Positions 55,734-63,657 of a DNA stretch of 64,000 nucleotides are shown piece by piece (within the stretch, counting starts at the first letter, position 1; each line of letters opens with the position of its first letter). Under the pieces are notes generated by a model. That model ran no database searches. It was not told the origin of the DNA and was given only the letters and a program-made list of their open reading frames with translations. The stretch is from Microcystis wesenbergii NRERC-220 (lineage in GTDB: Bacteria > Cyanobacteriota > Cyanobacteriia > Cyanobacteriales > Microcystaceae), in NCBI RefSeq assembly GCF_032027425.1, contig NZ_JAVSJA010000001.1:2989501-3053500 (forward strand), read 5' to 3'. Made by a program: the position numbers and the translations under genes.

Positions 55734-56240
55734 CTAAACGGGTTCGGGTTTAACACCTCTTTGGTCGAGAATTTTCTGTAATTCTGCTTCGTCGGTTTTG
55801 GTCAAAGAAGTGCGTAATACTTTACCTCCGTAGGGGGCCACTTCATCGAGGACCTTATCGGGGGTAACTTTTTGGACGAGAACAAAGAGAGCAGATGTAC
55901 CTGGCTGCATGGTTTCTCCCAATTCGCGCATAAAATTGTCATCCACACCGATATCACTTAAAGCACCTCCCAAAGCGCCACCAGCAGCACCGAGGACGGC
56001 CCCTAATAAAGGGGATAAAAAGAGCATTCCGATTAATAATCCCCAGAAACTGCCACTAGCGGCTCCCGCTGCCGTTAAATTGACCGCTTGCTTGAGTTTA
56101 ATCTCGCCATCTTTGTTTTTAACCACTACGGCGGCATCTTCTAGCTCGATGAGATGTTCCCGTTGCAGTTTAGCCAAAGTTAAACGAACTTCTTCTGCTT
56201 TAAATTCGTCCTCATAGGCGATGACAAATAGATCAGCCAT
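55734..56240 (-). CDS. DUF1269 domain membrane protein
   Basis: 168 residues: MADLFVIAYEDEFKAEEVRL at the N-terminus, a Gly/Ala-rich double hydrophobic hairpin (FWGLLIGMLFLSPLLGAVLG and AAGGALGGALSDIGVDD) in the middle and SALFVLVQKVTPDKVLDEVA after it. This is the DUF1269 family, found in stress regulons of many bacteria without a proven role. Followed by a terminator. Possibly membrane-inserting. Confidence 0.85.
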   Translation of the reverse strand: MADLFVIAYEDEFKAEEVRLTLAKLQREHLIELEDAAVVVKNKDGEIKLKQAVNLTAAGAASGSFWGLLIGMLFLSPLLGAVLGAAGGALGGALSDIGVDDNFMRELGETMQPGTSALFVLVQKVTPDKVLDEVAPYGGKVLRTSLTKTDEAELQKILDQRGVKPEPV

Positions 56241-56337
56241 AGTTTTTCCTCGATTATTAGTAAATAAAACTTTTATACACTACTTTTGCCGGATTAAAAA
56301 GTTTGAGGTATTCTCCGATACCTGAAACCCATGGAGA

Positions 56338-56955
56338 TTAGGTGTCATAAATACGCGCTTCAAAAGCATCGGGATTTTCTTGACAGTATTCCTCAAAATA
56401 GGTTTTTTCCGGTTTTTTAGCGCGTTGGTGTGCCAATTCTGCCTGTAATTCCTCAACAATATCCCAAGCTGCAGCACAATCGGGAGAATTTCCCCCTTTT
56501 TCAGCACATACTGCCCGGGCAATATCTCTAGCTTTGATAATCTCCGCTTCTAAATCAAGACTGCGGGGCTTTTCGACGGCGTTACCTTTATGGAGGATGT
56601 CACTAACAGAGATAACACCGAGCAAATCACCTTTAATTACCGGTGCGAAACGAATACCAGTATTAGCAAATAAGCGAGCTACATATTCAACCCCGAGGTC
56701 GGGATTAATCACGATGCAGGGTTTGCTCATCACTTCATAGACTCGCACCTTTTGCGGATCTTGACCGAAAGCGACGACTTTATAGACAATATCGGTTTCG
56801 GTGATAATTCCGTAAGCATCTTCATCGTGACGGCGATCGACAATGAGAGTTCTAATGTTCTTTTCTCTCATCAATTGTACTGCTTTGGCGACGGTTTCAG
56901 AACCTTTAATCTTGGCCACCTCCGTGGTCATAATTTCAGCTGCTTTCATGGTCAT
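56338..56955 (-). CDS. CBS domain pair fused to CP12 domain
   Basis: 205 residues. Two CBS motifs (AAEIMTTEVAKIKGSETVAK and VMSKPCIVINPDLGVEYVAR) form a Bateman module. Then a CP12 domain: AVCAEKGGNSPDCAAAWDIV with the first Cys pair and AWD_VEEL core, ending KTYFEEYCQENPDAFEARIY. In classical CP12 the last loop has a second cysteine (AECRIYD); here it is AEARIYD-like, so the C-terminal disulfide cannot form. CBS-CP12 proteins are linked to adenylate sensing and Calvin-cycle control. An ATG six bases in (MKAAEIM) is equally likely. Confidence 0.9.
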   Translation of the reverse strand: MTMKAAEIMTTEVAKIKGSETVAKAVQLMREKNIRTLIVDRRHDEDAYGIITETDIVYKVVAFGQDPQKVRVYEVMSKPCIVINPDLGVEYVARLFANTGIRFAPVIKGDLLGVISVSDILHKGNAVEKPRSLDLEAEIIKARDIARAVCAEKGGNSPDCAAAWDIVEELQAELAHQRAKKPEKTYFEEYCQENPDAFEARIYDT

Positions 56956-57045
56956 AGTTGGAGAAGTTAAGTTGTGCCTTTGTTATTTTAGGACATAAAC
57001 TGACCCCTAATACTGACGGCTGACGGCTAAAAAACCGCTCCCTGA

Positions 57046-58236
57046 TTAACGCCATTCTACCAGTTGTCGTTCTTGGACAACCAAACCATATACTGTTTCG
57101 GTTTGACGGGCTAAATTCGCCCAATGAAAGCGTTTTTCTAGGTCTTCGTAGGCGTTATTAGCTAATTCGTGGGCGTATTCAGGATGATTTAAAACCTCTA
57201 AAATGCCCCAAGCGAGGGAATCAGGATTATTGACGCGGGTGACAATTCCCGTTTGGCCATGACGGACAACTTCGGGAAAACCGCAGGTATCGGAAACTAC
57301 CACGGGAACCCTAGCGGCGAAACTTTCCAGGGCGACAATGCCAAAAGGTTCGTAAAGACTGGGAAAAACGGCACAATCGGCCACGGTTTGGAAGCGATCG
57401 AGGTTTTCATCGGACATAAAGCCCGTAAAATAACAATGATGCCAGATACCGAGATGCCAGGCCTGTTGTTTGAGTTTGTCGGTATTGCCGCCACCGATAA
57501 TGACAAATTTAGTTTTAGCCCCAGTCTGGGCGAGGACTTTTGGGGCAGCGTTGAGTAACACCGAAACCCCCTTTTCAAAGGTCATGCGCCCGACGTAATA
57601 GACGATTTTTTCGTAATCTTCGGCATATTGATGACGAAAAGCTCGGTAATCAAAGTTAGGGTCTCTTTGCTTTTTCTCGGCCCGAATACCGTTATAAACC
57701 ACATCGATTTTATCCCAGGGTGCGCCCAAGGCCCGATGGACTTCATGACGCATATAGCCGGTACAGACGATGACGCGCCAAGCATTATAGACGAGGGTTC
57801 CCTCTTTGCCGGCGATATAGCGTTGGGTGTCGGTGTGCAGTCCGTTATAACGTCCGTATTCCGTGGCGTGAATCGTGGCAATCAGGGGTATTTTAAAGAG
57901 ATGTTTCAAGGCGATGGCTGCATCCCCTACTAACCAATCGTGGGCATGAACAAGGTCAAATTTTCCGTATTCGGCGATTAGTTTGCCGCCCTGTTGCCCC
58001 ATGCTGTTATTCATGTTGACCACCCAATGGAAAAAGTCATTGCCAGGGGGTACGGGGACGCGGTGGATGTGAATACCTTCCACCAGTTCATAACTGGGGG
58101 CCTGACCGAATTCGATCGTGATTAAATGGACTTCATGACCGAGTTTGACGATTTCGGGATAGAGTTCGGCGACATGACGGGCGATACCGCCCACTAATCG
58201 CGGTGGAAATTCCCACGCCAAGACTAAAATCCTCAT
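57046..58236 (-). CDS. Glycosyltransferase family 4 / starch-synthase-like protein
   Basis: 396 residues: MRILVLAWEFPPRLVGGIAR (Gly-Gly donor loop), DLVHAHDWLVGDAAIALKHL, KIVYYVGRMTFEKGVSVLLN and SLYEPFGIVALESFAARVPV (E-x7-E). The PPRLVGGIARHV start resembles GT5/GT4 enzymes acting on alpha-glucans. It may take part in glycogen or sucrose-type metabolism, or in surface glycans. It lies between CBS-CP12 and rimI on the same strand. Full length. Confidence 0.86.
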   Translation of the reverse strand: MRILVLAWEFPPRLVGGIARHVAELYPEIVKLGHEVHLITIEFGQAPSYELVEGIHIHRVPVPPGNDFFHWVVNMNNSMGQQGGKLIAEYGKFDLVHAHDWLVGDAAIALKHLFKIPLIATIHATEYGRYNGLHTDTQRYIAGKEGTLVYNAWRVIVCTGYMRHEVHRALGAPWDKIDVVYNGIRAEKKQRDPNFDYRAFRHQYAEDYEKIVYYVGRMTFEKGVSVLLNAAPKVLAQTGAKTKFVIIGGGNTDKLKQQAWHLGIWHHCYFTGFMSDENLDRFQTVADCAVFPSLYEPFGIVALESFAARVPVVVSDTCGFPEVVRHGQTGIVTRVNNPDSLAWGILEVLNHPEYAHELANNAYEDLEKRFHWANLARQTETVYGLVVQERQLVEWR

Positions 58237-58277
58237 TTTTCCCTAACCTCGACCTGATTTAAGCTGGTAAGTAATCA

Positions 58278-58853
58278 TTACATCCCCATGGTATCTATTT
58301 TGGCTCTGGTTTCTTCCTCTAATTGCCACTCTCCCTGCGCCAGTCTTGAGAGGATTTCTTGTCGCCACTTGCTTAATTGTTCCCGAAAAGCGGCCGTTTG
58401 TAGATCGTTGCGCCAGAAAATTAGGGCTGATTCGCCAGTTTGCGGATAATAATTTTTACGCTCTCCAGCGATGCGGAAGCCAAAATGCTCGTAGAGTGCG
58501 ATCGCTGACTGGTTCGACACCCTCACCTCTAGCGTAGCCCTTTCCAGTTGTCTTTGTACAGCCTTTTCAAGCAGTTTGTAGAGAAGCAGTTTTCCTAATC
58601 CTTGTCTTTGATAGTCGGGATAAATTGCCAGGAGGGTAATATGTGCTTCTTCGAGAATTGCCCAAAAACAAGCCAATCCGATTAGGGTTTCGTCCTTCTT
58701 GTCCAGGGTAAGAATTAATAATTCACTGTTGGGGCTGTTTAATTCCCGTTCATAACCAGATAGGGTCCAAATACCGCCGAGACTGGTGCGATCGAGTGCC
58801 ACCATGGCGGCAAGATGTGCGGATTTTGGGGTTTTAATCTGTATTTTTGGCAT
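58278..58853 (-). CDS. rimI: Ribosomal protein alanine N-acetyltransferase
   Basis: 191 residues of the GNAT fold: ITLLAIYPDYQRQGLGKLLL is motif A with the acetyl-CoA loop Q/R-x-x-G-x-G/A, followed by ATLEVRVSNQSAIALYEHFG, the RimI-type N-x-x-A-x-x-L-Y pattern. It would acetylate the N-terminal alanine of S18 or related proteins. The N-terminus is extended slightly and the C-terminal tail of about 40 residues is extra. The start is next to a long heptamer tract. Confidence 0.84.
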   Translation of the reverse strand: MPKIQIKTPKSAHLAAMVALDRTSLGGIWTLSGYERELNSPNSELLILTLDKKDETLIGLACFWAILEEAHITLLAIYPDYQRQGLGKLLLYKLLEKAVQRQLERATLEVRVSNQSAIALYEHFGFRIAGERKNYYPQTGESALIFWRNDLQTAAFREQLSKWRQEILSRLAQGEWQLEEETRAKIDTMGM

Positions 58854-58870
58854 TTATCGGGGAAGGGAGC

Positions 58871-58999
58871 AGGGTGTGGGGTGTGGGGTGTGGGGTGTGG
58901 GGTGTGGGGTGTGGGGTGTGGGGTGTGGGGTGGTGGGGGTGTGGGGTGTGGGGTGTGGGGTGTGGGGTGGTGGGGGTGTGGGGTGTGGGGTGTGGGGAG
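58871..58999. repeat. GGGTGTG heptamer tract
   Basis: About 17 units of GGGTGTG, broken by two GGTGGGGGTGTG variants. It lies in the promoter region of the minus-strand rimI gene. Length change by slippage is likely. Confidence 0.88.
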
Positions 59000-59398
59000 A
59001 AGGGAGAATAAATAAAAATAGTCTCGGAGTCTCCTAAATACTGACTCCTAACCCAATAGTAGATGTGGGATTTTTGCAGGAGTTCTATTTTCCGACAAAG
59101 ATAAGCAAAAGTTATTTATTGACTGCAAAAACTTGAGAATATTTAAATTAACATTCCGCAATATTTATAAATTCTTAAGAATTAATTGAGAAAGATTTTT
59201 ATTTAACAACGATGTTATCATAGTTACAGCGATTTGATAGAATTTCATAGTGGGTTGTTTTGTGCTTTTTTGGGCAGCAATGGTTGAAACCTTTGCCACA
59301 CCTAGAAGGTAATCCCAATTAAGACGGTTAAATCAGTCAATTTCACCCACAACGATGATCTTTTTTTTGTGTAGTTTTATTGCAAAAAAAAAGTTTTT

Positions 59399-59427
59399 TT
59401 GACAAAAGACACAAAGTATGATATTAG
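59399..59427 (+). promoter_or_regulatory. Putative sbtA promoter
   Basis: TTGACA (59399-59404), a 17-nt spacer and TATTAG (59422-59427) give a sigma70-type promoter. Transcription would start near 59434, leaving a leader of about 210 nt. Read by eye. Confidence 0.45.
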
Positions 59428-59642
59428 CCCAAGTGATTCCTGGCTGCGAGTAATTATTGTAGAGGGGGAGAGGGGAGAAAAGCTGACGGTTTCAAGATAA
59501 CTGATCACCGATCACTGAAACATCACCCATCTTAATTTTTTTGGGCGGCCATCGTTAAGCGTTTTAATCCGGTTCTTAACATTTTCCCAGTATTCTCAAA
59601 ATCGAATAGTATAGATTGGAATAACTCAATGTACGCAAACCT

Positions 59643-60623
59643 ATGGATGGCAGCTTAATCCTGTTCAATATTCTCAATCCGCCGGTTTTGTTCTTTTTCT
59701 TAGGAATGCTGGCAGTATTTTTTAAATCCGACCTAGAGATTCCCCAACCACTGCCTAAACTCTTTTCTCTCTATCTGTTGATGGCGATTGGTTTCAAGGG
59801 AGGTTATGAACTAGCGGAAAGTGGCATCAATAACCAAATCGCTTTAACTTTGATTGCCTCTGTGGTTATGGCTTGCATCGTTCCCATTTACACTTTCTTT
59901 ATCCTGAAAATTAAACTCGATAGTGCCAATGCAGCAGCGATCGCCGCAGCCTATGGTTCCATTAGTGCCGTTACTTTCATCACCGCCAGTTCTTTTTTAG
60001 AAAAACTTCATATTTCCTATGGCGGTCATATGGTAGCGGCCTTAGCTTTAATGGAATCGCCGGCAATTGTAGTGGGTTTAATCCTGGTGCGAGTCTTTAA
60101 AGAGAAAAATGGCGAAGAAGAAGCGTTTTCTTGGTCAAAGGTTCTACATGAAGCCTTTTTAAATGGTTCGGTATTTCTCTTAGTCGGTAGTGTTGTTGTT
60201 GGTATGCTCACAGGGGAAAAAGGCTGGGAAAAATTAGAACCTTTCACCCAAGAGATTTTTTATGGTGCTTTAACTTTCTTTCTCCTGGATATGGGATTAG
60301 TGGCGGCGAAAAGAATCCGAGAATTAAGCAAAACTGGTGCTTTTCTCATCGGTTTTGCGGTATTCATTCCCGTCATCAATGCTATGGTGGGGATTCTCAT
60401 CGCTAAGGTTCTCGGATTTGAACAGGGCAATGCTTTATTATTCGCTGTTTTGTGTGCCAGTGCCTCTTATATTGCTGTTCCTGCGGCCATGAGAATGACT
60501 GTTCCCGAAGCGAATCCTAGTTTATACGTTTCTATGGCCTTGGCTTTAACTTTTCCCTTCAATATCATCATCGGTATTCCTCTGTACCTAGAGATGATTA
60601 AAATCATTGGCTGTGGAGTCTAA
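59643..60623 (+). CDS. sbtA: Sodium-dependent bicarbonate transporter SbtA
   Basis: 326 residues with about ten helices: PVLFFFLGMLAVFFKSDLEI, GYELAESGINNQIALTLIAS, AIAAAYGSISAVTFITASSF and ALMESPAIVVGLILVRVF are family hallmarks, and SASYIAVPAAMRMTVPEANP lies at the C-terminal substrate-binding core. It imports bicarbonate with Na+ for the carbon-concentrating mechanism at the plasma membrane. The middle cytoplasmic loop is short, so the protein is some 45 residues shorter than Synechocystis SbtA. sbtB follows 73 bp later. Confidence 0.94.
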   Translation: MDGSLILFNILNPPVLFFFLGMLAVFFKSDLEIPQPLPKLFSLYLLMAIGFKGGYELAESGINNQIALTLIASVVMACIVPIYTFFILKIKLDSANAAAIAAAYGSISAVTFITASSFLEKLHISYGGHMVAALALMESPAIVVGLILVRVFKEKNGEEEAFSWSKVLHEAFLNGSVFLLVGSVVVGMLTGEKGWEKLEPFTQEIFYGALTFFLLDMGLVAAKRIRELSKTGAFLIGFAVFIPVINAMVGILIAKVLGFEQGNALLFAVLCASASYIAVPAAMRMTVPEANPSLYVSMALALTFPFNIIIGIPLYLEMIKIIGCGV

Positions 60624-60696
60624 AAGGCCCGGTGGGTTTTAAATAATTCCTGTCAAAAGTTTTCTCTTTCACTTATCCTTTTTGTACCTAACTACC

Positions 60697-61014
60697 ATGC
60701 TTGAATCCCCGCATCCTTCCCTACAAACTGTCAAAAAAGTGGACATAATTGTTAGTCATGCTTTTCTGGAAGAAACCTTAAGCGTTCTTGATGTTGTCGG
60801 AGTTTCCGGTTATACCGTCTTTGGCAGTACTTCGGGAAAAGGTGATCGAGGTTTATCCTGTGATGACTTGGATTGTGATTACAGTGGTAACTACATTATG
60901 ACGGTTTGTAATAGTGACGAACAACTTGGTCGTCTGATCGATAAAATTCAGCCTTTTTTAAAAAAAGCCGGCGGAATTTTTGTGGTGACTACGGGCCAAT
61001 GGCTAAGTCATTAG
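60697..61014 (+). CDS. sbtB: PII-like signalling protein SbtB
   Basis: 105 residues from the ATG at 60697 (MLESPHPSLQTVKKVDIIVS); a TTG 15 bases upstream is less likely. The ferredoxin-like PII fold shows a T-loop GSTSGKGDRGLSCDDLDCDY and C-terminal GGIFVVTTGQWLSH. SbtB binds adenyl nucleotides (cAMP, ADP, ATP; c-di-AMP in Synechocystis) and closes SbtA. The C-terminal Cys-containing R-loop of some homologues is missing. Likely co-transcribed with sbtA. Confidence 0.92.
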   Translation: MLESPHPSLQTVKKVDIIVSHAFLEETLSVLDVVGVSGYTVFGSTSGKGDRGLSCDDLDCDYSGNYIMTVCNSDEQLGRLIDKIQPFLKKAGGIFVVTTGQWLSH

Positions 61015-61085
61015 ACCTCTTGTAAAAATCAAAAATTGTTCCGGTTGATTAGGAGTCAGTAGTCAGGAGAAAGAGCTTTTCCGGT

Positions 61086-61664
61086 TTAGAATTTATCTGT
61101 ATCTGGTCTGGGACCAACAGCGCCGGCGGGATTAACAAAAAGATTGCCCCCAGCTTCATTTTGGAAGATACAATCGATTTTCGGTTTGCCTTCCAAGGGA
61201 CCTGTATAACCAAAGGTATTCATCCGGTTTTTACAACTTTGTACCTGCTGTCCATCGACTAATTTTTGTTGTTCTAAAATTGACCAGTTATTGCGTCGCA
61301 AAACGCAACCGGGTTGCATAACCGGTTGGGTGACAAAAACATTAAAGGGGTTAAGGGTGACATAAACCCGCAAATCGGTGACAATGGCGCTGGCCCCAAA
61401 TTGCACACATAATTCCGCATTGGGGGCGCTGCGATCAATTACTTCCCGGGAAGCGACGTTTTCGGGGCTAAAATTAGCGGTAGAACTGAATACCAGACCG
61501 AGACCCACCCCTAGTACAAAAATACCGCCAATCAGGGCGATCATGGCATAGTTTAATTTTGCCAATAGGCCTCCGGGGGACGAACTGCGAGAGTCATCGC
61601 CATAGGAGCGGTCATAATCACGATCACGCGATCGGGGAGGAGTATAACGAGGTCTTCTATTCAT
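61086..61664 (-). CDS. DUF3172 domain protein
   Basis: 192 residues: a basic, Arg/Asp/Ser-rich cytoplasmic start (RPRYTPPRSRDRDYDRSYGD), one membrane helix (NYAMIALIGGIFVLGVGLGL) and a lumenal or periplasmic domain with AELCVQFGASAIVTDLRVYV, VMQPGCVLRRNNW and CIFQNEAGGNLFVNP (four cysteines). This is the cyanobacterial/plastid DUF3172 family; the function is not known. Convergent with sbtB. Confidence 0.82.
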   Translation of the reverse strand: MNRRPRYTPPRSRDRDYDRSYGDDSRSSSPGGLLAKLNYAMIALIGGIFVLGVGLGLVFSSTANFSPENVASREVIDRSAPNAELCVQFGASAIVTDLRVYVTLNPFNVFVTQPVMQPGCVLRRNNWSILEQQKLVDGQQVQSCKNRMNTFGYTGPLEGKPKIDCIFQNEAGGNLFVNPAGAVGPRPDTDKF

Positions 61665-61821
61665 AGAAATTGCTGATGTGGCTGCTATGGCGGTCAGTCG
61701 TTAGCTATTAGCTTATCACTGTTCTATCCTAGCAACCCGGGGGATAACCGACAGGATAGGTCTGGTATAGGGCTATATCGTTTTTTTTGGGGTTAATATG
61801 TTATGGTGGATCACTAAACAG
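61665..61821. other. Intergenic: likely promoter region of riboswitch transcript
   Basis: A/T-rich stretch between DUF3172 (divergent) and the riboswitch. TAGTTTT-like and TATAGGGCTATATCG elements are present, but no definite -35/-10 is claimed. Confidence 0.3.
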
Positions 61822-61990
61822 AGTAAGTCAGCCTAATCCAAGTTTCTATGCTAGATATTAGCTAGACAAATTCGGAGCGGAGGAACCATATTTGGGGCGT
61901 ATTTCTAGATTTTTTAGCCTAGAAAAGGATATCTCTCTATCCTAGCCCGTCAGCTAACTTCGTCGGCGTGGGGGGGAAGACTGAAACATC
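61822..61990 (+). ncRNA. ydaO/yuaA-type c-di-AMP riboswitch
   Basis: The conserved blocks appear in order: TTCGGAGCGGAGGAACCATA, then TTTGGGGCGTATTTC, a variable hairpin (AGCCTAG...CTAGC type, 61916-61945), CCCGTCAGCTAACTTCGTCG, GCGT and GGAAGAC. This is the ydaO motif, which senses c-di-AMP. AGTC at 61826 and GACT at 61979 can close P1. It lies 220 bp upstream of the NhaD-type transporter and on the same strand. In Firmicutes this RNA controls ion and osmolyte transporters, mostly by turning them off when c-di-AMP is high. Confidence 0.9.
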
Positions 61991-62073
61991 ACTACATTCC
62001 TAGTAATGTCTTGATCGGTTCAGTTATGTCGCTGGTACTACTTGATAGTCATAACTTACAGGAGACATTGTTT

Positions 62074-62115
62074 ATGGAGATTCTCATGTCAGCTTACCGA
62101 TCGCAACAATTTTAA
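62074..62115 (+). CDS. Possible 13-residue leader ORF
   Basis: ATG at 62074 follows ACAGGAGACATTGTTT (AGGAG, about 9 nt spacing) and encodes MEILMSAYRSQQF with a TAA stop at 62113. It lies between the riboswitch and the transporter start. The strong Shine-Dalgarno makes translation likely; a role in control is only a guess. Confidence 0.35.
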   Translation: MEILMSAYRSQQF

Positions 62116-62212
62116 GATTTTCCGTAGATAACCATATTTTCTATGAGTTTGCTGTACATTCGGGCAAACTTTTAGTCCTATCGAGAAACCGAAAGTAAAA
62201 ACAGGATCAAAA

Positions 62213-63550
62213 ATGCTGGAATCTTTACCAATGTGGATTGCTGCGATGACTTTTATTGCAGTCATTGTGGTGATTATGTTCGAGTGGCTTCATATTACCG
62301 TAGCGGCTTTACTGGGGGCTTTAATCTTAGTTTTTACCCATATCATGACTCTCCAGGAGGCGGTGGGTTATATCAGTCGCAGTTATGCCACTCTCGCCCT
62401 ATTTTTTGGGGTAATGGTGTTAGTGAGAGCCTTTGAACCAACGAAAATTTTTGATTATTTAGCGGCACAAATGGTGTTTTTAGCGAAGGGACAGGGCAAA
62501 TTATTATTAATAGGAATTGTCGCCATTACTACCCCAATCTGTGCGGTATTACCCAACGCTACCACGGTGATGTTATTAGCCCCGCTGATTCCCCCCTTAG
62601 CTCAAGATATCGGTGTGGATTTTGTGCCGCTCTTAATCCTGATGGTTTTCGTAGCCAACAGTTCCGGATTATTAACGATTGTTGGTGATCCCGCTACTTA
62701 TATCGTCGGTGATTCTATTAATATCACCTTCATGGAATACCTACAGCGCTTGAGTTTAGGTGGTGCCTTGGCAGTAATTACCATTCTGGTTATGTTACCT
62801 TGGTTATTCCCGAAAATCTGGCGGACAAAATTCGAGCATTTAGAAGAATTACCCCATCCGAAAATTAATCATCCTCGCGTCTTAGCTCTGGGGGGAATTA
62901 TCGTCTTTTTAGTCTTATTTTTATTCGTCGTCGGTGAATCTTTTCCCGTACCCATTTCTCCCGCTGCCGTTGCTTTGATGGGGGCAACTTTAGCCCTACT
63001 TTTAGCCCAGCAATCGAAAATCGATACGGTGCATAATATTCTCCGGGATGTGGACTGGAGTACCCTATTATTTTTTATGTCGATTTTTGTCCTAATTGGC
63101 GGCTTAGAAAAAACTGGTGTAGTTAATAGTTTATCGGGATTTCTGGCGATAATTTTAGGCAAAAATATCTTTTTAGGTTCTCTAGTCTTGCTGTTTTTTG
63201 TCGGTTTTATTTCCAGTGTAGTTCCGAATATTCCCCTAGTGGTGGCCATGGTTCCACTACTGAAACAGTACCTTGTTAATGTTAATTTAGTCGGGACAGA
63301 GGTTCTTTCTCCCGATTATGCCGGTTCCTTTCCCCCCGAAGTTTTACCGCTTTTCTACGCGATGATGTATGGGGCCACCCTAGGGGGTAATGGTACTTTA
63401 GTGGGGGCTTCTTCTAATATTGTCGCCGCCGGCATCGCTGAACAACACGGGGGCAAAATTACCTTTCATACCTTTCTGCGCTACGGTTTACCAGTGATGT
63501 TTACTCAGTTAGTCGTCTCGGCAATGTATATGTTAATTTTCTTTGTCTAG
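62213..63550 (+). CDS. ArsB/NhaD-family ion transporter
   Basis: 445 residues with about 11 helices. It has the ion-transporter superfamily halves: AITTPICAVLPNATTVMLLA and LLTIVGDPATYIVGDSINIT in the first, and SSVVPNIPLVVAMVPLLKQY and TLGGNGTLVGASSNIVAAGI in the second (the SNT-like unwound-helix loops). This is the NhaD/ArsB/P-protein family; Na+/H+ antiport or anion export are the main options. The c-di-AMP riboswitch upstream favours an ion or osmotic role. Confidence 0.87.
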   Translation: MLESLPMWIAAMTFIAVIVVIMFEWLHITVAALLGALILVFTHIMTLQEAVGYISRSYATLALFFGVMVLVRAFEPTKIFDYLAAQMVFLAKGQGKLLLIGIVAITTPICAVLPNATTVMLLAPLIPPLAQDIGVDFVPLLILMVFVANSSGLLTIVGDPATYIVGDSINITFMEYLQRLSLGGALAVITILVMLPWLFPKIWRTKFEHLEELPHPKINHPRVLALGGIIVFLVLFLFVVGESFPVPISPAAVALMGATLALLLAQQSKIDTVHNILRDVDWSTLLFFMSIFVLIGGLEKTGVVNSLSGFLAIILGKNIFLGSLVLLFFVGFISSVVPNIPLVVAMVPLLKQYLVNVNLVGTEVLSPDYAGSFPPEVLPLFYAMMYGATLGGNGTLVGASSNIVAAGIAEQHGGKITFHTFLRYGLPVMFTQLVVSAMYMLIFFV

Positions 63551-63657
63551 TCTATCTCTGGGGGGCATTAATGTTAAGTTCGCCTAAGATTGACAAAAAC
63601 GTTAACATTGATTAACATTCTCCTATCGTGCTAGATAATCTGGATTGATCGGCGATC

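Larger units (their letters stand above)
58854..59642. other. Long intergenic region upstream of sbtA
   Basis: Holds the heptamer tract (58871-58999), an A/T-rich segment, the promoter at 59399-59427 and a GATCACCGATCACTGA repeat near 59500. No gene recognised. Confidence 0.4.

Noticed and set aside
59489-59521. GTTTCA...TGAAAC dyad upstream of sbtA as an NdhR/CmpR operator
   Set aside because: Most of it is the dispersed GATCACTGATAACT repeat, and it does not match the known LysR-type consensus well.
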